Positions 16,144 to 24,289 of a stretch of 33,061 nucleotides of DNA are shown here, piece after piece. The DNA comes from Paenibacillus sp. FSL A5-0031 (GTDB lineage Bacteria > Bacillota > Bacilli > Paenibacillales > Paenibacillaceae), in the NCBI RefSeq assembly GCF_001956295.1, contig NZ_MRTD01000035.1:1-33061 (forward strand), written 5' to 3'. The translations under genes and the position numbers were made by a program. Positions within the stretch are counted from its first letter, which is position 1, and every line of letters starts with the position of its first letter. A model generated the notes under the pieces. The model was not told the DNA's origin, made no database searches, and saw only the letters and a list, made by a program, of their open reading frames with translations.

Positions 16144-19056
16144 TTAATTATGTTTTTTCAATTCCTTAATCCGGAGTATCGGATCTCCTACATACACTTG
16201 TGTTTGAGGAAGCATGCCATCACGCTGCTTAATGGCTAGGAAATTAAGCGTATTGACGAGCTCATCCTGCTGCTTTTCTTTTAATTGAAATTGCACACCA
16301 TATTCATAAATGTCTTTGCCCAGTTCATTGTACCAGACGATAAATCCGAATAGCACATACATTTGATTAAGAATTTTCGTCTTGAACATCAAGAGAATAT
16401 CGCTGTTAACGGGCAGCTTCACACCTACCATAAACCGGAGGCCCCCTGGTCCGATGTTTCGAACAAACACCTCTGTACTCCCAAGTTTCACACTGCTTCC
16501 TTTGAACATCGTAATGGTCATCTCTGCCAATAGACAATGCTTCAAATCGATTCGAAAGCTTTTTCTCCGATTAACGAGCACTTCTTTACTAGGCATAAAT
16601 AAAGCAGGCTCTTTACAAGATCTCCTGCTCAATAGTTGTACGATGCTGTCTGGCTCTACAGGACGACTGAAATAATAACCTTGGATTTCATCGCATCGCT
16701 GCTCGCGTAAATAGTTGAATTGCTCCTTCGTTTCAACGCCTTCAGCCACCACCTGCATGCCCAGCTCGCCAGCCAATTGAATAATGCATTCGATAATGCT
16801 CTTATTTCTCCGATCTGTCATCAACTCCTCGATAAATGACCGATCAATTTTGATCGTATCGAGTGCCAATCGCTTCAATAAATAAAGAGAGGAATAGCCG
16901 GTTCCAAAATCATCAAGCGATACTTTGATTTTTCTTTTCTTCAGCTCCAGCAGCAATTCAGTCACCGCATTCTCATTGCTAATAAAGGAGCTTTCCGTTA
17001 TTTCAATTTCCAATCGATCTTGGGAAATTCCTGTCTCCTCGATAATCTGATCGATGGTATGCAATATATTTTGCTGAAGAAGCTGCTGCACCGAAAAGTT
17101 AACCGATAGCGTAACCGAAGGCAGGCCTAAGCTCTGCCACCGTTTATGCTGTATACAGGCTTCGCGAAGCACCCATTCTCCTATCGATACAATAAGCCCC
17201 GTTTCCTCTGCGATCGGTATAAATTCAGACGGAGCAACCAATCCCCAATCCGGATGATTCCAGCGCAGCAGTGCTTCAACACCAACAATTTCCATCGTTT
17301 GCGAATGTACGCGAGGCATATAATGAAGGAACAGCTCTCCTCTTTCCTGCGCTTTACGCAAATCATTGCTGAGTGAAAACAATTTGAATGATTGCACATT
17401 TAAAGAAGCGGAATAGCACTGTGATTGGTTGCTGCCTCTGGACTTCGCATGATAAAGAGCCGCATTCGCATTTTTCATCAACTGCTCCACCGAGCTCCCA
17501 TCGCCAGGCGATTGACTGATTCCAATACTTGCGGTTACATTCAGCTCATATCCTTCTATCAAAAATTGCTCATTAATAAGCCTAATAATAGTAGCTGCCA
17601 TATCCTTGATTTCGTTTTGCTGCTTTACATCAGCTATAATAATTGCAAATTCGTCTCCGCCAAGTCGGAATACGGTTTGGCCATCACGTAAATTGCTCAT
17701 CAATCGGAAGGCGATTTGTTTCAGCAGCTCATCCCCAATCGGATGCCCCAGCGTATCATTTACATATTTGAAACGATCTACGTCAATCAGCATGATCGCC
17801 AGCCTTTGCTTAAAATACTCGCTTACCCTTAGCTGCTTATCTAGCTGGTCTTCAAACATTCTGCGATTTGGCATCTCCGTTAAATAATCGTGGTAAGCCA
17901 AATATTGATTTAATTCCTCAGCCTTGCTCCGATCCGTAACATCAAGGACTACGCCAACGATCGCCTGCTCACCCATATTTGACACTTGATTATAGTGCAC
18001 TTCGCAATGAATAATCGTCCCATCTTGTTTAATGGCTCTGTGGCAGAAATTAGATAAAGAATGCCCCTCCTGCAACTTCGTTAGCTGATTAACGACGGCT
18101 TCACGGTCTGACGGATGGATCGTCTGTATAATATCCATACCGATCAAGGAGTCATAACCAAACATTTTATTGAGCTGATCGTTTGAATAAACGAAGTTGT
18201 TTTTTTGCGCGACAAAAATACCTACAATGGATTGCTCAACAATACTGCGGTATTTTAATTCGGTCTCAGTCAACGATTGCTCAATCATTTTTTGCTGCGT
18301 AATATCCTTGGCAATGCCGTAGACGCCGATAAGCTTTTTATTAATAATGATTGGAATATTGGTCACATTAAATTCGACCGTTTGCCCTGTTCTCGTAATG
18401 CCTGTCGTATCATAGTTTTGAGGATTCAGCGTCTTGACCGTTTGCTCAAAATATTGAATCGTTTTATCCAGTGCTGCGGCATCTACAAATTTATGAAAAC
18501 TATCATTTATAATTTCCTCTTTCGTATATCCAAACACTTGCTCGAGCACAGAATTGCATGACAAAAAACGCCCTTGTGCATCTAAAGAAAAGACCGCGTC
18601 AGGGTTGTTTTCAAATATCGATTTATAAAGCTGCTCTTCTAGTGTGAGGCGATGCTGTATTTTTTTATTGTCCGTTACATCCTGAATCATGCCTATCGTC
18701 AACAATATCTCGTTTTCAGCATTCCGTATGAACGTAATGTTTTCCACCACATATCTAACTTCACCGCCTTGACGAACGATTCTGTACTCGGAAACGCTTT
18801 CCTTTTTTGATTCAATGGCAAGGTGGAACTGCTCATTAACGCGCTGACGATCTTCGGGATGTACAAACTCAAAAAATTGTTCAATCGTCATCGAGAAATC
18901 AGATTTCATACCATATATTTCGAACATTTGATTCGACCAGGATGCTTCTCTGCGAATATGGTCAAACTCCCAGTAACCTAAATTGGCTAACTTTTGAACA
19001 ATATTAAAACTACCAACATTAACATTTCCATTAAAACGTTTAATCATTTGTTTCAT
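16144..19056 (-). CDS. PAS-PAS-PAS-GGDEF-EAL-PilZ cyclic-di-GMP enzyme
   Basis: A 970-residue cytoplasmic protein. Three PAS domains lie at about 15-130, 140-255 and 265-375. A GGDEF domain follows with intact GGDEF (466-470), then an EAL domain with EAL (594-596), NFS, EIEITES, DDFGTGYSS, KIDRSF and EGVET. A C-terminal PilZ domain has RKSFR (831-835) and NIGPGG (867-872). It should make and/or degrade c-di-GMP and also bind it. The inhibitory I-site RxxD reads RDGQ, so product inhibition is probably lost. The EAL YQP motif is YMP and the PilZ serine is Gly. GAGGGG ten bases before the ATG at 19056 sets the start; 19080 has no site. A c-di-GMP-I riboswitch precedes it. Confidence 0.94.
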   Translation of the reverse strand: MKQMIKRFNGNVNVGSFNIVQKLANLGYWEFDHIRREASWSNQMFEIYGMKSDFSMTIEQFFEFVHPEDRQRVNEQFHLAIESKKESVSEYRIVRQGGEVRYVVENITFIRNAENEILLTIGMIQDVTDNKKIQHRLTLEEQLYKSIFENNPDAVFSLDAQGRFLSCNSVLEQVFGYTKEEIINDSFHKFVDAAALDKTIQYFEQTVKTLNPQNYDTTGITRTGQTVEFNVTNIPIIINKKLIGVYGIAKDITQQKMIEQSLTETELKYRSIVEQSIVGIFVAQKNNFVYSNDQLNKMFGYDSLIGMDIIQTIHPSDREAVVNQLTKLQEGHSLSNFCHRAIKQDGTIIHCEVHYNQVSNMGEQAIVGVVLDVTDRSKAEELNQYLAYHDYLTEMPNRRMFEDQLDKQLRVSEYFKQRLAIMLIDVDRFKYVNDTLGHPIGDELLKQIAFRLMSNLRDGQTVFRLGGDEFAIIIADVKQQNEIKDMAATIIRLINEQFLIEGYELNVTASIGISQSPGDGSSVEQLMKNANAALYHAKSRGSNQSQCYSASLNVQSFKLFSLSNDLRKAQERGELFLHYMPRVHSQTMEIVGVEALLRWNHPDWGLVAPSEFIPIAEETGLIVSIGEWVLREACIQHKRWQSLGLPSVTLSVNFSVQQLLQQNILHTIDQIIEETGISQDRLEIEITESSFISNENAVTELLLELKKRKIKVSLDDFGTGYSSLYLLKRLALDTIKIDRSFIEELMTDRRNKSIIECIIQLAGELGMQVVAEGVETKEQFNYLREQRCDEIQGYYFSRPVEPDSIVQLLSRRSCKEPALFMPSKEVLVNRRKSFRIDLKHCLLAEMTITMFKGSSVKLGSTEVFVRNIGPGGLRFMVGVKLPVNSDILLMFKTKILNQMYVLFGFIVWYNELGKDIYEYGVQFQLKEKQQDELVNTLNFLAIKQRDGMLPQTQVYVGDPILRIKELKKHN

Positions 19057-19062
19057 TGCTAA

Positions 19063-19119
19063 ATATCCCCTCTTATTCATAACGTAGGCGGTAACCTGAA
19101 GTTTTTAAGGAGAGGATAT
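19063..19119 (-). promoter_or_regulatory. Candidate riboswitch expression platform (SD-sequestering helix)
   Basis: In the mRNA, ATATCCTCTC (19119-19110) can pair over 10 bp, with one G-U, with GAGGGGATAT (19072-19063), which contains the ribosome site of the GGDEF/EAL gene. No U-tract hairpin is visible between aptamer and start, so translational control is more likely than termination. Confidence 0.55.
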
Positions 19120-19139
19120 AGGTATGTTATCACTCATCC

Positions 19140-19222
19140 TTTTGGCAACCCAGCCACCTTTGGAAATTTCCTTTAGGCCTGTTGGCTTTGCGTCATTGTC
19201 TTTCGACAACTTTGCTTTTTAC
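19140..19222 (-). ncRNA. c-di-GMP-I (GEMM-I) riboswitch aptamer
   Basis: The minus strand carries the diagnostic GEMM-I core: AAAAAGCAAAG, a 5-bp hairpin TTGTC-GAAA-GACAA, then GACGCAAAGCC, GGCCTAAA, a second hairpin GGAAATTTCC, and GGTGGCTGGGTTGCC. The GAAA tetraloop, the conserved GACGCAAAGCC strand and the GGTNGC..GGGTTGCC strand match the class that binds c-di-GMP. It lies in the leader of a c-di-GMP synthase/phosphodiesterase gene, implying feedback by the second messenger. Confidence 0.93.
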
Positions 19223-19250
19223 TAGGACTTTTTACATATACCAGTATTCC

Positions 19251-19278
19251 ATATTATTCCGATATATACCATAACCAA
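19251..19278 (-). promoter_or_regulatory. Candidate promoter for the riboswitch transcript
   Basis: TTGGTT (19273-19278) and TAATAT (19251-19256) are spaced by 16 bp on the minus strand, about 30 bp before the aptamer. Confidence 0.45.
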
Positions 19279-19302
19279 TTTCATAATAGGTCGAATGATG
19301 TA

Positions 19303-19326
19303 GAAAAACCTCCCATTTTGGGAGGT
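19303..19326 (-). terminator. Terminator of the RNA-repair operon
   Basis: On the minus strand, ACCTCCC, loop of five, GGGAGGT, then TTTTTC. It is located 17 bp past the pnkp stop codon. Confidence 0.88.
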
Positions 19327-19342
19327 ATGGTATATTGATGTT

Positions 19343-21928
19343 TTACAATCTAGGATCGATTTCCTTCTCTTTGGCAACTTCAAACAAAAGATTCGCAACA
19401 GCCGCTTGATATCCATCGTTTTCTGGGGCAATTTCAGCAAAAGGAATCGCCAGCATATGCTGTCCTAGCCGGTACTCGTTAAATGATGTACGAAGCTTTT
19501 GCGTAATATTTTTTTGCTTGATGAGCTTATTGTACTTGTGCGGAAATCTATAATCATAACCGTAAATAATAGACATGTATTCCTTATTGCGCACTTTCAT
19601 ATAGGGAACCGTGTACGGCTGAAGCATCTCGGGCTTAATCACGACACCTTCCATATGATTGTCTACCGTTAGCGTGTAGAAATATTTTTCTGCAAGCTCA
19701 TAGCTCTCCGCATCAGACAGCACAAGCGTGAGGAATGGATCGTCAGAGAGGAATCGATACATCTCAGAGGTTTTCCACGCTGGCAGCTGCTCGCTTCCGT
19801 CTACGTATACGATTTTGAGCAGCGAAAATGGCTTGTATTCAAGTTCCCCTGCCTCGGCATACAGCTCCAGCTGCCTCTTATACGTTTCATATGCTTGGAT
19901 ATGCTCGTCAATTGGCCTATTTTTCTCAAGAACAGAATGAACATGCTTAAAGTTTTGATAGACGGCTAGGCCATATTTCTCATTAATAGCCCCTTTGCTA
20001 AGGTGAAACTGATCCTTTTCAAAACCGCTTTCCTTGAAATCATACGCAAGCTTTCCGAACGCTTCCTCGAATCCATTCGCCTTCAGGAAAGCAAGCTCTG
20101 TCTCAAGCCCCTTCTCAATTGGCTTAAACTGCTTTTCAATGAGACCTTCTCCCAGCGCCTCCCATGGCAAAAGCTCGCCATCGAGCAGGAGCATCGATAT
20201 ATCATTTTCCTTCATGTAGCGTCCGAATCTTTGCAGCAGTCGCTCATAAACAGCGGTCAGGTCAACCTTATTTATTTTGTACCCATTGCGGCTCACTGCA
20301 AAACATTGCTCGATATCTGCATGCAAATAAACATTGCAGCGTGATCCCATGTATTTGGGCTGCAGCACGACCTCTTTAACACCGCGCTCCACAAAATAGT
20401 TCAGCCCTTTCCTCAGCGATTCCAGCTCCCCCGCCGCTTCATCCTTATCTGCAGGAGACATGGTTCCTGAGATAAAGTTAATTTTATTGCGCGAGCAATA
20501 CTGCAATCTGCGGGCTTCATCATCATCCAGCTCCTGCAGCGATACTTTGCGTTCCTCTTTGAAGAGAGCAGGAAGCTCGCCTTCCATGCCGGCTATTGAC
20601 GATTTCTGTGATTTGAAAGTCGGCTTCATCGACAGAGAAACCGAGGTCAGCAGATTTCCGTGAACTGCGCCTGAATCCAAATGGATTTTATTTCTGATCC
20701 GAAATGCTTGTTTAGCAGCCACATGCCCAAAAACATGATACGGCTGGTTTCCTGCTGCATCCCGCTTCAGAAAAGCAAGCTGTGCTTCAATCGGCGCCGA
20801 TCGGTCGAGTCTAAAATTGCGCTGATGACGGACCGAATTCACATCCAGCTTGCCTATATATTTGTTCTCGCATGGCGCGTGAGTCACATAAAAGGATGGT
20901 CCTGCTTTTCCTACCATTCTGTAGAGAGGCTTCGACAACGATACGAGATGATTAAACTTCTGAAGCAGCTCATCATCGCCTCTCAGTACCTCCGTTGAAT
21001 CGAAGTAGGCATGCAGCAGCTCCTCTTCCACACCTTTAATTTCACCGCGCATATATTTATGGACAAAGTTTTCATGATTGCCAAGCACAAACAAAAACTT
21101 ATCCTGATTCGTATATAGGAAATCAATGATTTCCTTTGTGCGGCTTCCCTTATCGATCCAGTCACCAACGAGCAATACTTTTGTACCGCTGACCTTTCCT
21201 GTCTCAACCAGTACATTGCCCTCTAGTTGAAACCCATGGCTAACGAGCAAAGCCTTCAGCTCATCCACACATTCGTGAACGTCACCGACGATAATCGTCT
21301 TCTGGTCCAGCGGTAAAAAAACATCCAAATACTCAGCAGCATCCTCGACTATAACTTTATAATCCGGATTCGCAACCTTATCCATAGGGGAATAAAAATC
21401 TTTAGCCCGCACCTTGTGAACTTTGCTGTATTTCTCCCTCGAGAGCGAACCAAGCACATCCTTGCGCAAACGATTAATGTGGCTCGTTATCAGCTTCTTC
21501 GAACGCTCCGATGAATAATAATCATCCCGCTTCTTGTAATCAAACAGCACGACTTCAAGGTTGTAGTTGTTTTCCTTTGCAACCTCCCTCACTCTCGCCC
21601 GGAAATCCTCCGACAACCCTGTTGTATCCACGACAACAAATTCCGCATTAATGGGGAAAGTAGTGACCAGCCGCAGCTTCTCGAACAAAAGGCGGAAAGC
21701 CTGATCGCTCGCTTCAAGCATGATTTGATCATATTTATCATAATCAGAGCCTAGAAGCTCCTGTCTAATGCTATCGGATGAAATATATTGCACGTTCGCA
21801 TTCATGCCCTTGCTGTCATCCCTAAATCGCAGCTGCGGCATCAGCACTTCGTTTGCAAAGGTTGTTTTCCCGCATTCCGTCGTGCCAATCATCATAAAAA
21901 TCGTATGGACTCTCGTTCTCATTTCCAT
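19343..21928 (-). CDS. pnkp: Pnkp: RNA-repair polynucleotide kinase-phosphatase-ligase
   Basis: An 861-residue three-domain repair enzyme, near the length of Clostridium thermocellum Pnkp. The N-terminal 5'-kinase has P-loop GTTECGKTT (15-23). The central metallophosphoesterase (2',3'-phosphatase) has GDVHE (D216, H218), GDWIDKG (D256), GNHEN (N284, H285), H350 and H402. The C-terminal nucleotidyltransferase/ligase has the adenylated lysine K525 in KYMGSR, DGELLPW (583-589) and EGVVIKP (760-766). It heals and seals broken RNA such as ribotoxin-cut tRNA. Bacterial Pnkp is known to need Hen1 for ligation, and Hen1 is encoded immediately upstream with a 5-bp gap. The two in-frame ATGs at 21928 and 21922 are both possible; the first is used. 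Confidence 0.96.
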   Translation of the reverse strand: MEMRTRVHTIFMMIGTTECGKTTFANEVLMPQLRFRDDSKGMNANVQYISSDSIRQELLGSDYDKYDQIMLEASDQAFRLLFEKLRLVTTFPINAEFVVVDTTGLSEDFRARVREVAKENNYNLEVVLFDYKKRDDYYSSERSKKLITSHINRLRKDVLGSLSREKYSKVHKVRAKDFYSPMDKVANPDYKVIVEDAAEYLDVFLPLDQKTIIVGDVHECVDELKALLVSHGFQLEGNVLVETGKVSGTKVLLVGDWIDKGSRTKEIIDFLYTNQDKFLFVLGNHENFVHKYMRGEIKGVEEELLHAYFDSTEVLRGDDELLQKFNHLVSLSKPLYRMVGKAGPSFYVTHAPCENKYIGKLDVNSVRHQRNFRLDRSAPIEAQLAFLKRDAAGNQPYHVFGHVAAKQAFRIRNKIHLDSGAVHGNLLTSVSLSMKPTFKSQKSSIAGMEGELPALFKEERKVSLQELDDDEARRLQYCSRNKINFISGTMSPADKDEAAGELESLRKGLNYFVERGVKEVVLQPKYMGSRCNVYLHADIEQCFAVSRNGYKINKVDLTAVYERLLQRFGRYMKENDISMLLLDGELLPWEALGEGLIEKQFKPIEKGLETELAFLKANGFEEAFGKLAYDFKESGFEKDQFHLSKGAINEKYGLAVYQNFKHVHSVLEKNRPIDEHIQAYETYKRQLELYAEAGELEYKPFSLLKIVYVDGSEQLPAWKTSEMYRFLSDDPFLTLVLSDAESYELAEKYFYTLTVDNHMEGVVIKPEMLQPYTVPYMKVRNKEYMSIIYGYDYRFPHKYNKLIKQKNITQKLRTSFNEYRLGQHMLAIPFAEIAPENDGYQAAVANLLFEVAKEKEIDPRL

Positions 21929-21933
21929 TGACG

Positions 21934-23199
21934 CTACTCTCTCCTCTTCCGCAAAATCGCACCCTGCGTCGTTTGTATACCGTTCACTCCATCGCCGATT
22001 GCGACAAATTGGCTTTCCACGGATTGATCTTTAATCGTTTCGAGCAGCCACTCTTGAAATTCCGCTCGCCCAAGCTCCCATTTATGGTCATCATGCCGGA
22101 AGTCTTCCAGCTCATAATAAGCATTAAACTCTGCATTCGGTGTTGTCAGCACAAAATAATCAAAATCAACATGTTCGCATATTTTCCGTATCAGAACAGC
22201 TGCCTCATTTAGGCTCATATGCTCAATAACCTCGGTCAAAATGACATCCACCTGCTCGCCGTTATAGGCCTCTAGAAAGTGTTCAATGGAAGAAAAGGTA
22301 GCGATGTTGTCCAGTTCCTTTGCTTTCGCTTTCCGCTCTACCACCTCTAGCAGCGGCTCATGGATATCAACCGCGTAGTAGCTGTCTTCAATCTTGGACG
22401 CAAATGGAATCGCATAGAAACCTTCTCCACACCCTACATCGAGAATGGCCTTATTGAACGGAAGCACGCTTCCGATATAGCTTCTCCGCTGCTGAGCCGT
22501 CCCGCCGAAGGAGAGTTGAACCGCATAACGATCTGTTTTCTCCAGCTCTTCTTTATATTTCTTGAACCGGTCTCTTGAAGCTAGAAAATTGCGGGCAAAC
22601 AAGCTTCGTATATAAAAGGGCGCGTCGATAATTTGAATACTCTTCACATATTTAATCAACACATCATCAGAAATATCGATGTATTCGTCGCTGAACATCG
22701 AAAGGAAGAGACAAAGCACACTAACGACATGCATAAGCTCATATAACGATTTATGCGTCTTAATGGTAAGCGAATAGCTCTTATGCGCCAGGTGTACAGC
22801 TTCAAATGTATAGTCGGTAAGATGTTTCTCAAAAAAATGAATATATCGCAAGAGCTCAATATGAATCATATTGATATGGAAGGTATGCTCGTATTGCTCC
22901 GTGTCACTCGAATGCTGCGCTTTGAGCGGCGCTGCAAAAAATTCATTGATCGCTCCCAGTACAAAGAGCGGCGTATTATATCGCGATACATTGAGGTACT
23001 CAAATTGGTCCTGCCTATGCTGCTTGTATGAAACCTCATTGTCAGCATCCTTAAAATAAACGTTGAAGGTTGCTTCATCGGTATACCAGCCGTAGGCCAT
23101 TCCTTTGCGAACAGCGCGCAGCAGCATGCCTGACCCCGGGTTTTTTCTAATGACGAACGAAAAGCTTGGGTTCGTCGATTTCACTTGCACGATAGCCAT
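21934..23199 (-). CDS. hen1: Hen1: 3'-terminal RNA ribose 2'-O-methyltransferase
   Basis: A 421-residue partner of Pnkp. The N-terminal half (1-230) corresponds to the Hen1 N-domain that activates the Pnkp ligase. The C-terminal half is an AdoMet methyltransferase with motif I LDVGCGEG (253-260), the metal-binding EVIEHM (E323, E326, H327) and a further histidine in FRHDDHKWE (about 369-372). It methylates the 2'-OH at the 3' end of a cleaved RNA before sealing, so the repaired junction resists re-cleavage. AGGGG nine bases before the ATG at 23199 sets the start; the frame is open to a TTG at 23223 that contains that site. It lies 40 bp after rlaP. Confidence 0.95.
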   Translation of the reverse strand: MAIVQVKSTNPSFSFVIRKNPGSGMLLRAVRKGMAYGWYTDEATFNVYFKDADNEVSYKQHRQDQFEYLNVSRYNTPLFVLGAINEFFAAPLKAQHSSDTEQYEHTFHINMIHIELLRYIHFFEKHLTDYTFEAVHLAHKSYSLTIKTHKSLYELMHVVSVLCLFLSMFSDEYIDISDDVLIKYVKSIQIIDAPFYIRSLFARNFLASRDRFKKYKEELEKTDRYAVQLSFGGTAQQRRSYIGSVLPFNKAILDVGCGEGFYAIPFASKIEDSYYAVDIHEPLLEVVERKAKAKELDNIATFSSIEHFLEAYNGEQVDVILTEVIEHMSLNEAAVLIRKICEHVDFDYFVLTTPNAEFNAYYELEDFRHDDHKWELGRAEFQEWLLETIKDQSVESQFVAIGDGVNGIQTTQGAILRKRRE

Positions 23200-23239
23200 C
23201 CTTAACTTCCCCTTACTTATCAATTAAAAGCAACACTAT

Positions 23240-24022
23240 TTAATCCCAAACCTCTTGTAATGCGCTGCGGAACAAGTCATCAAGCTGATTGTCCTGCGCA
23301 GTTCCCCCTTGACCCATTGCCAATGCGATTTGTTCAAAATGAACCATTCGCTCCTCCAAATAGGTATTAATAACTTGAAGCCTAGGCTCATAATCGAGCT
23401 CGTCGCCCGCTTTTTTCCTGCGCAGCAATTGTTCAACCGTAGCCCTCAGCTCGCTCTGCTCAGGAATAAGCGCCTCTACTAAACGATCAAATTCGATTGG
23501 AGGCATCGAGTTGTACTTCGCAATCCAGCCGCAAGCAAGAATCGGCCTTAACACATAAAAATACTTTTTTATTTTCACTTGCTCGCCTTGCAGATACTCT
23601 CGGTAGTTCCCTTTAGCCATATGGAGATAATGGTACATGCATGACTTCGGCGAGAAAGATAACGGAGAGGCGCTGCGGATTTGTTTGGCTACTGAGTATT
23701 TCGTAAAGTATGGAATCGGTGATTGCAGCCATTCGAGCAGCGGCGGATTCGACTTGCGAAACAGATTAAGCGCTTTGCGCAAATCCCAGCCGTTTATATC
23801 GAGCAGATCGCTAATAGGGCGTTCGATTACATCTCTTTTGTCAAATATCGATAAATACCATTCCACCGGCCTGACATAAATAAATCGAACATCGTAATCG
23901 CTATCCTTAGAAGGAAACCCCCACGCCCTACTTCCTGATTCACACGCATAAACGATGCGAACCTGTTCCTCCCGCTCGATTTTACCCAGCTCCAGCAAAA
24001 TATTTTCATGTATGTTGGTCAT
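23240..24022 (-). CDS. rlaP: RlaP-type nucleotidyltransferase of RNA-repair operons
   Basis: A 260-residue DNA polymerase beta-superfamily nucleotidyltransferase. The catalytic palm shows GSRAWGF (30-36) and SDYDVRF (41-47), the GSx..DxD pattern with both acidic residues present, followed by a helical region with WLQSP and LRPILACGW blocks. This matches the family known as RlaP (RNA-repair-pathway polymerase beta). Its biochemical role is not settled; adding nucleotides to damaged RNA ends is an inference. AAAGGAG eight bases before the ATG at 24022 sets the start. An intrinsic terminator preceded by a 47-codon ORF lies immediately upstream, so expression may depend on readthrough from rtcB. 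Confidence 0.88.
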   Translation of the reverse strand: MTNIHENILLELGKIEREEQVRIVYACESGSRAWGFPSKDSDYDVRFIYVRPVEWYLSIFDKRDVIERPISDLLDINGWDLRKALNLFRKSNPPLLEWLQSPIPYFTKYSVAKQIRSASPLSFSPKSCMYHYLHMAKGNYREYLQGEQVKIKKYFYVLRPILACGWIAKYNSMPPIEFDRLVEALIPEQSELRATVEQLLRRKKAGDELDYEPRLQVINTYLEERMVHFEQIALAMGQGGTAQDNQLDDLFRSALQEVWD

Positions 24023-24054
24023 TCTAGACACTCCTTTACTCAGCTTCTTCTTGC

Positions 24055-24091
24055 AAAAAAAAAAGACCATGGACAAGATCGTCCATAGTCT
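24055..24091 (-). terminator. Terminator/attenuator between leader ORF and rlaP
   Basis: On the minus strand, AGACTATGGAC, loop GATCTT, GTCCATGGTCT, then ten T (11-bp stem with one G-U). It lies between the 47-codon ORF and rlaP, 33 bp before the rlaP start, with no clear promoter after it. rlaP-hen1-pnkp expression must therefore come from readthrough or an unseen promoter. Confidence 0.88.
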
Positions 24092-24117
24092 AGGAAAAAG
24101 AATAGTCAGCAATGCAG

Positions 24118-24261
24118 CTAACACGAGGTCAGTACACGCTTCCCTTCAAATACCAAACAACGGGTCCGAGGAGTGGAGCTATTCTCTTTGCTTCGATTAA
24201 AAGAATTGTGCCGTTCATCATTTACGTTAACTAGCTGTACTTCTAGATATTGGTTAAACAT
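24118..24261 (-). CDS. 47-residue candidate leader peptide upstream of rlaP
   Basis: The short ORF starts 28 bp after rtcB, with AGGGGG about 10 bases and GAGGAG directly before the ATG at 24261. The peptide begins MFNQYLEVQLV and ends RVLTSC. Residues 14-29 (NDERHNSFNRSKENSS) share N-x-E-R-x6-S-K-x-x-S-S with the 29-residue ORF before rtcB, with no gap. After its stop, GCTGCATTGCTG resembles GCTGCAAGCTGC at the same place in the other leader. An intrinsic terminator follows. There is no signal peptide or membrane segment. It could be an attenuator leader peptide or a small functional protein of the repair operon. Translation is not proven. Confidence 0.62.
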   Translation of the reverse strand: MFNQYLEVQLVNVNDERHNSFNRSKENSSTPRTRCLVFEGKRVLTSC

Positions 24262-24289
24262 TCTCCTCGTCCCCCTTCTTTTCCTTTAT

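Noticed and set aside
24055..24091. Simple end-of-operon terminator after rtcB
   Set aside because: It is possible, but a ribosome-site-bearing ORF with a paralogue before rtcB sits just upstream and no good promoter for rlaP follows, so attenuation is preferred.
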